From Pristimantibacillus sp052113225 (GTDB lineage Bacteria > Bacillota > Bacilli > Paenibacillales > Paenibacillaceae): a DNA stretch of 64,000 nt. The position numbers were made by a program, and so were the translations under genes. Below the pieces are notes generated by a model. It worked only from the letters and a program-made list of their open reading frames with translations, did no database searches and was not told the origin of the DNA. Shown in pieces: positions 59,762 through 64,000 of this stretch. The stretch is taken from the NCBI RefSeq assembly GCF_052113225.1, contig NZ_JBFRCT010000003.1:186001-250000 (forward strand), in the 5' to 3' direction. Every line of letters begins with the position of its first letter. Position 1 is the stretch's first letter.

Positions 59762-61102
59762 ATGACCCGTTATTTCAACATATTGAAATGGCCGCCGCCT
59801 CGAATTCTTGTTTTTGGCTTTGCCGCCATTATTGTGATAGGTGCTTTTCTGCTCACGATGCCGTTTGCCTCAAGTGACGGATCTAGACTACCTTTCATTG
59901 ATGCACTGTTTACAGCAACCTCGGCGACATGTGTTACCGGCTTAGTAGTGGTAGATACAGGTACATACTTCTCTACCTTTGGGAAAGTGATTATACTTTC
60001 CTTGATCCAGGTCGGCGGACTTGGTTTTATGACGATGGCCACGCTTATTGCGCTTGCAATTCGCAAGCGGATATCGCTTAAGGAACGGTTGATCTTGCAG
60101 GAAGCGATGAATCAGACAAGCATGGAAGGCATTGTTAGATTAATCCGCAGGGTCATTATTTATTCTCTAACAATTGAGCTGGTCGGCGCCATTTTGTTCG
60201 CTATTCGCTTTGCCTTCGATATGCCGTTTGGCAAGGCCGTATGGTTTGGCTTTTTCCATGCCATTTCATTCTTTAATAATGCAGGCTTTGATATATTCGG
60301 CAACTTCCGCAGTTTGACGATGTATGCAAGTGATCCGCTCGTTAATTTGGTGTCGATGCTGCTTATTATTTTGGGCGGACTTGGTTTTGTTGTTATGGCA
60401 GATTTACTGGAGTACCGTAAAAACAAACGGCTCTCCCTTCATAGTAAAGTTGTTTTATCTATGACTGGAACCCTAATTGCTGTCGGCGCTATCGTCATCT
60501 TCATTTTTGAATTTTCGAATAGCAAGACGCTTGGTTCATTGGATTGGGGAGGCAAAATTCTGGCGTCCTTCTTCCAATCGGTTACGCCAAGAACAGCAGG
60601 GGCCAATACCGTAGACTATACGCAGCTGCGGCAGGCTACAGTTTTCTTCACCATTATTCTGATGTTTATCGGTGCATCTCCTGGCTCAACCGGAGGCGGG
60701 ATTAAGACGACTACCTTCACGACGATGATTGGTGCGGTTATTGCTATGATCCGAGGCCGGGAAGATATTGTGTTGTTTCATTACCGGCTTGGTAAGGACC
60801 GGATTTTTAAGGCACTGACGATTACAATGCTGTCGCTCACGCTGGTCATCTTTGTTACGATGCTACTGTCGACAACAGAAGATCAGCAGTTTCTGAAAAT
60901 TTTATTTGAGACAACATCAGCCTTTGGCACGGTCGGCTTGACGGTCGGCATTACACCGGAGCTGACGGATTTCGGCAAAATTGTTATTGCATTAACCATG
61001 TTCGCAGGCAGACTTGGGCCGCTTACGCTTGCGTATGCGCTTGGACCAAAATCAGAGAAAGAGCTGTACCGGTATCCGGAAGGCAAAATTACGATTGGAT
61101 AG
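59762..61102 (+). CDS. ktrB: potassium uptake protein, Ktr channel subunit KtrB
   Basis: A 446-residue Trk/Ktr-type membrane subunit with four M1-P-M2 repeats. Pore-loop selectivity Gly-containing segments: TSATCVTGL, SFFNNAGFD, TPRTAGAN and SAFGTVGLTVG; a flexible intramembrane loop SPGSTGGGIKT in the third repeat. It takes up K+ (with Na+ dependence in relatives) and works with the RCK subunit encoded next. The start is ATG 59762 after AAGGAGTGAA. Expression should be shut off by c-di-AMP through the upstream riboswitch. Confidence 0.94.
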   Translation: MTRYFNILKWPPPRILVFGFAAIIVIGAFLLTMPFASSDGSRLPFIDALFTATSATCVTGLVVVDTGTYFSTFGKVIILSLIQVGGLGFMTMATLIALAIRKRISLKERLILQEAMNQTSMEGIVRLIRRVIIYSLTIELVGAILFAIRFAFDMPFGKAVWFGFFHAISFFNNAGFDIFGNFRSLTMYASDPLVNLVSMLLIILGGLGFVVMADLLEYRKNKRLSLHSKVVLSMTGTLIAVGAIVIFIFEFSNSKTLGSLDWGGKILASFFQSVTPRTAGANTVDYTQLRQATVFFTIILMFIGASPGSTGGGIKTTTFTTMIGAVIAMIRGREDIVLFHYRLGKDRIFKALTITMLSLTLVIFVTMLLSTTEDQQFLKILFETTSAFGTVGLTVGITPELTDFGKIVIALTMFAGRLGPLTLAYALGPKSEKELYRYPEGKITIG

Positions 61103-61119
61103 GGGAATAGAGAGAAAGA

Positions 61120-61782
61120 ATGAAAAACAATCAGTTTGTGATCGTAGGGCTTGGGCGATTTGGCTCCAGTCTCGGAAGAGAGCTTATCAAATTAGGGTAT
61201 GAGGTGCTCGGTATCGACCGGGATGAGGAAGCTGTCCAAGAAATGAGCAATGTGCTGACTTATACGGTGTCGGCCGATTGCACGGATGAGGAAACTTTAC
61301 GATCATTAGGCGTTCGTAATTTTGACTGCGGGGTTGTCGCGATTGGCGATGATATTCAGGCGAGTATTCTGACGACTATCTTACTGAAGGATCTTGGCGT
61401 GAAGCGGGTTGTAGCGAAAGCGATGAGTGAGCTGCATGGCCGCGTGCTGGAGAAAATCGGAGTGGACCGGGTGGTTTATCCCGAGCGGGACATGGGTATC
61501 CGGGTTGCGCATCAGCTTGTAAGTCCGAATCTGCTCGATTATATCGAGCTGTCGAAGGAATATACGATAGCAGAGCTTTCGGTTCCGAATTGCCTAAATA
61601 ATAAATCTCTAAATGATTTGAATCTGCGTGCCAGATTCGGCTGCAGCATCGTTGCGATTAATAAGCCTACCGGTATTATAATAGCTCCTACAGCGACGGA
61701 TGTTGTAACGGAAAAAGACGTGATGGTTGTCATCGGGACAAACGAGCAGATTGAACAGTTTGAAGAAACGATTATCAGGTGA
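61120..61782 (+). CDS. ktrA: potassium uptake regulatory subunit KtrA (RCK)
   Basis: A 220-residue cytosolic RCK protein: Rossmann RCK_N domain (VIVGLGRFGSSLGRELIKLG, about 6-135) binding ATP/ADP and an RCK_C domain (about 140-220) that in relatives binds c-di-AMP. Octameric rings gate the KtrB channel. It starts 18 bp after ktrB. The gene order B then A is reversed from B. subtilis ktrAB but common elsewhere. c-di-AMP may thus act at both RNA and protein levels. Confidence 0.93.
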   Translation: MKNNQFVIVGLGRFGSSLGRELIKLGYEVLGIDRDEEAVQEMSNVLTYTVSADCTDEETLRSLGVRNFDCGVVAIGDDIQASILTTILLKDLGVKRVVAKAMSELHGRVLEKIGVDRVVYPERDMGIRVAHQLVSPNLLDYIELSKEYTIAELSVPNCLNNKSLNDLNLRARFGCSIVAINKPTGIIIAPTATDVVTEKDVMVVIGTNEQIEQFEETIIR

Positions 61783-61786
61783 TGAT

Positions 61787-61827
61787 AAGGACAGTGGGCG
61801 CAGTTAGCGTTCTCTGTCCTTTTTTTA
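61787..61827 (+). terminator. intrinsic terminator of ktrBA
   Basis: AAGGACAG (61787-61794) and CTGTCCTT (61814-61821) close a stem with an imperfect inner part, followed by a T run. Confidence 0.8.
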
Positions 61828-61849
61828 ATTCCGGCTGTCGCTGGTCGCT

Positions 61850-62056
61850 GGGGATGGGATGGACGGGGATGGATGGGGCGGGATGGCTCAGGTGGGACGG
61901 GGTATCTCTTACGGCCGCTGTTGTCCTTCCTTTGCTCTGAATTGGTTTACATAGGTGTAGCAAAGGAAGGACAAAGGCGAACGCTCCGCTCCTTCAGAGA
62001 TACCCCCTTACCCACCGAGCCCCGCACCCAACCATCCCCATCCCTCCATCCCCCAT
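61850..62056 (-). repeat. R2 long-hairpin repeat, copy D
   Basis: Inner arms TGTCCTTCCTTTGCT (61922-61936) and AGCAAAGGAAGGACA (61959-61973), middle arms GGGGTATCTCT (61899-61909) and AGAGATACCCC (61996-62006), and long G-rich/C-rich outer arms (61850-61896 with 62011-62056; GGTGGG/CCCACC). On the minus strand the unpaired segments are GGAGCGTTCGCCTT and ACAGCGGCCGT, matching copies A-C. The outer arms are unrelated in sequence to the other copies. It lies between the convergent ktrA and LysR genes. Confidence 0.8.
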
Positions 62057-62074
62057 GCGCGGGAATGTAAAGAA

Positions 62075-62109
62075 GGATAGTGAAGCGCTAAAAAGCGCAT
62101 TCACTGTCC
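62075..62109 (-). terminator. hairpin after LysR gene (possible terminator)
   Basis: GGATAGTGAAGCGC (62075-62088), loop TAAAAA, GCGCATTCACTGTCC (62095-62109). On the minus strand it is followed by TTCTTTAC, a weak T tract. Confidence 0.5.
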
Positions 62110-62158
62110 TCCCCTGCGGGGAAGAGAGAAGGAAGAACAAGACTAGAGCAAAACCAGA

Positions 62159-63034
62159 TCACTGACCCAACTCAGCAATCCACCTGCGGACAGCAGGATG
62201 GAGATCGGAAGGGTCGTTGTGGATCAGGCAAGTTGTTCGCTTGGTTTCTTCCAGCTCACGGATAGGGACGACAATGAGTTCGTTGTCGGCTAACAGCTGC
62301 TTACGCATATAAGATTGTGGGAGCAAGGTGGCTGCACGGCAAGTATGAAGAAGACGGACAATTGCTTCGAAGGAATCAATCTCCATTCGGACATCAGGCT
62401 GGAGATGGTATTTGGCGAATACTTCGTCTGTCAGCCTGCGGTACCATGTTCCTTTGGAGAACAGAATCATCGGCAGTCCGTTCAAATCTTCAATTGTAAG
62501 CTCCTGACTGGTAATGGAGACACTAGTTGGGATGACGAGCAGCAGATGATCATCAAATAGCGGAACGCAGTGGAGCTGGGAATCCTCAATCATCGAGGCG
62601 ATGATCGCGATATCTGCTTTATTGTCTCGGACTAGGCTAACGATCTCATGCGTTTTGCCGGTTACCGCTTTAATGTCAAATTCCGGATGGCTAGCGTTTA
62701 GTGTCTTTATGAAATCGGGTAATGTAGTCTGAAGGGTTGTAAGACTGGCACCAATGGTAATGGAAGTCCGTCCTGCAGCCGTATATTCGGAAACGGAATC
62801 CATATAGCGGCGATGCAGTCTGCGCAGGTTCACCGCATATTCGTAGGTCAACTGACCAACTCGTGTCAGTTCAAGGCGCTTGCCAACACGCTCGAACAGC
62901 TTGGCCCCAATCTCCTCCTCCAGCTTGGCAATTTTGCGGGATAAGGCTGGCTGGGACAAATTTAGAAGGGCTGCTGCTTTATTCATGCTGGAATGTTCAA
63001 CAATGGCAGCGAACATATTGAATTCTTCGATCAT
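62159..63034 (-). CDS. LysR-family transcriptional regulator
   Basis: A 291-residue regulator. The N-terminal winged helix (about 1-60: FAAIVEHSSMNKAAALLNLSQPALSRKIAKLE) is followed by a periplasmic-binding-protein-type effector domain. It is divergent from sdhC, and CcpC/CitR-type LysR proteins control TCA-cycle genes in Bacilli, so control of sdhCAB is a reasonable inference; the effector is unknown. The start is ATG 63034 (MIEEFN), eight bases after CTGGAG; the GTG nine bases upstream overlaps that site. An A/T-rich dyad (ATTATAATAAAT-type, 63070-63090) lies in the divergent region. Confidence 0.88.
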   Translation of the reverse strand: MIEEFNMFAAIVEHSSMNKAAALLNLSQPALSRKIAKLEEEIGAKLFERVGKRLELTRVGQLTYEYAVNLRRLHRRYMDSVSEYTAAGRTSITIGASLTTLQTTLPDFIKTLNASHPEFDIKAVTGKTHEIVSLVRDNKADIAIIASMIEDSQLHCVPLFDDHLLLVIPTSVSITSQELTIEDLNGLPMILFSKGTWYRRLTDEVFAKYHLQPDVRMEIDSFEAIVRLLHTCRAATLLPQSYMRKQLLADNELIVVPIRELEETKRTTCLIHNDPSDLHPAVRRWIAELGQ

Positions 63035-63197
63035 AATCGTCACTCCAGTCGGCTTATGCTAAATTGTTATAATAAATTATAATAAATATGCAATTCCATT
63101 ATAAGTCCAAAAGGAGTAGGATTAAAGAGGTAGCTTTAGCGGAAAGTCTTCACAATTGACGTGGAGTGAATCTTTTCACACCTGGTGTCGACTTTTG

Positions 63198-63226
63198 TTG
63201 ACGGACGTAAGTACCGGGGGTAAAAT
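63198..63226 (+). promoter_or_regulatory. sigma-A promoter of sdhCAB
   Basis: TTGACG (63198-63203), 17-bp spacer and TAAAAT (63221-63226), 57 bp before the sdhC start. Confidence 0.7.
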
Positions 63227-63282
63227 GTAGAATGGTTTGTCAACAGTAAAATGTGATGGAGTACTGGAAAGGAGAAGTATTA

Positions 63283-63954
63283 ATGAACGGAAATTCGTAC
63301 TACTGGCGTAAGCTGCACTCTCTTCTAGGGGTGATTCCGCTCGGTGGGTTTATCATCGTGCATGCGCTGGCCAATTTTCAGGCTTATGAACGGGGGCCAG
63401 ATGGCTTCGTTAGAGCCGTTAACTTTATTAACGGACTGCCTGTTGTAACGCTGCTTGAGATTTTCGGTATTTACCTGCCGATCTTGTTCCACGGTATTTA
63501 TGGCCTCTACATGGCTTATCAGTCGAACCTCAACTCGAGTCGTTTCCAATATGGCCGCAACTGGGCGTTCACGATGCAGCGTATTACGGGGGTAATTACC
63601 TTCATCTTTATTTTCTGGCATGTGTTCGAAACCCGTGTGCAAGTAGCACTGGGCAATGTGACACATGAAGAGCTTGGCTCGACGATGCATGATATCGCAA
63701 CCAGCCCTGCTTTGTTTATCTTGTATCTCATTGGTATTCTGGCTGCGGTATTCCACTTCAGCAATGGCCTTTGGGCATTCCTTGTTAGCTGGGGGATTAC
63801 AGTATCGCCGAAGGCACAAAAAGTTTCGGCGAATATTTGCATGGTCATCTTTGTACTGGTATCTGCGCTGTTCATTCTGTCTCTTATCGCTTTCTCAGGT
63901 GACGAGTTCAAAGAAGCAGCAAGTGCCGCATTGGCATTGACCAATATCGGTTAG
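63283..63954 (+). CDS. sdhC: succinate dehydrogenase cytochrome b558 subunit
   Basis: A 223-residue membrane anchor of the B-type succinate:menaquinone oxidoreductase with five helices. Heme-ligand histidines are visible in KLHSLLG, IVHALANF, LFHGIYG, FWHVFE and FHFSNGLW, as in the di-heme B. subtilis protein. It passes electrons from SdhB to menaquinone. The start is ATG 63283, eight bases after AAGGAG; an in-frame ATG at 63253 lies before that site. The flavoprotein gene follows. Confidence 0.94.
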   Translation: MNGNSYYWRKLHSLLGVIPLGGFIIVHALANFQAYERGPDGFVRAVNFINGLPVVTLLEIFGIYLPILFHGIYGLYMAYQSNLNSSRFQYGRNWAFTMQRITGVITFIFIFWHVFETRVQVALGNVTHEELGSTMHDIATSPALFILYLIGILAAVFHFSNGLWAFLVSWGITVSPKAQKVSANICMVIFVLVSALFILSLIAFSGDEFKEAASAALALTNIG

Positions 63955-63981
63955 TAGTATTTAGACAAGGAGCGAAACGTA

Positions 63982-64000
63982 ATGGCTAAAAATAAAATTA
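63982..64000 (+). CDS. sdhA: succinate dehydrogenase flavoprotein subunit, 5' end only
   Basis: ATG 63982 with AAGGAGCG ten bases upstream; the first residues (MAKNKI) run off the window. Identity is inferred from position directly after sdhC; the sequence itself is too short to prove it. Confidence 0.65.

Noticed and set aside
1..64000. tRNA, rRNA, insertion sequences, prophage or integrase genes
   Set aside because: None seen. Repeats R1 and R2 do not contain transposase genes and show no clear target-site duplications.

Overview
The window reads as a chromosomal stretch of an endospore-forming member of the Bacillota, most likely Paenibacillus or a close relative (Paenibacillaceae). The evidence is: an Sda-type sporulation checkpoint protein, YheC/YheD and spore-coat-like proteins, Bacillus-type primosome genes (dnaB-dnaI), stalk-domain ('copper amine oxidase N-terminal-like') secreted proteins typical of Paenibacillus, a futalosine-pathway menaquinone gene (mqnE), and blocks syntenic with the Bacillus subtilis yut/yum/yui regions. 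No rRNA, tRNA, CRISPR array, prophage or intact insertion sequence is visible. One ambiguous base (N) lies at 44767.

Layout. 0-7.3 kb: a secreted-protein tail, a membrane transglutaminase, a class B PBP2 and a four-gene Mn/Zn-type ABC importer. 7.4-17.7 kb: housekeeping genes (HAD phosphatase, DUF456, ThuA-like protein, MurJ/SpoVB-type flippase, stalk-domain lipoprotein, thioredoxin-like protein, heme A synthase, UbiD-family decarboxylase, HEPN protein, SDR). 17.7-21.2 kb: Fe-S carriers (YutI, YutM), YuzB, an NDH-2-like enzyme and MqnE. 21.6-26.1 kb: a leftward pstSCA operon without pstB, preceded by a secreted stalk/beta-propeller protein and a good Pho-box promoter. 26.2-30.8 kb: a BceRS-BceAB-type antimicrobial-peptide sensing and detoxification module. 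30.9-36.8 kb: coiled-coil protein, phosphodiesterase, topoisomerase III, YheC/D protein, then sda under a cluster of DnaA boxes. 37-44.3 kb: ferredoxin-NADP reductase, Rex-box-controlled NDH-2, HemQ, YuiB, DnaB and DnaI. 44.6-50.5 kb: an oligopeptide (Opp) ABC operon. 50.6-53.9 kb: sulfate importer genes (binding protein, CysT, CysW) plus YezD, without cysA. 54-64 kb: UvrC, two repetitive spore-coat-like genes (one frameshifted), a CPBP protease, a c-di-AMP (ydaO/yuaA) riboswitch controlling ktrB-ktrA, a LysR regulator and the start of sdhCAB.

Functionally, much of the window concerns respiration and its cofactors: CtaA, HemQ, two NDH-2 proteins, SdhC, MqnE, and a UbiD-family enzyme that may perform the decarboxylation of the same menaquinone route. 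Nutrient ABC importers (Mn, phosphate, peptide, sulfate) form the second theme.

The least explained material is intergenic. Family R2 consists of 110-210 bp imperfect hairpins in which a conserved asymmetric internal loop is flanked by arms of different but self-complementary sequence; four copies are present, all between convergent genes. Family R1 is a two-hairpin module (loop TTCGAA or similar, then a GAATTGCC/GGCAATTC-like stem) placed a few bases before the Shine-Dalgarno of four unrelated genes (pstS, a bceA-like gene, oppB, uvrC), with a tandemly duplicated array before oppB. A third cluster contains four copies of a CTAACGAATC repeat. These are the best candidates here for undescribed elements.
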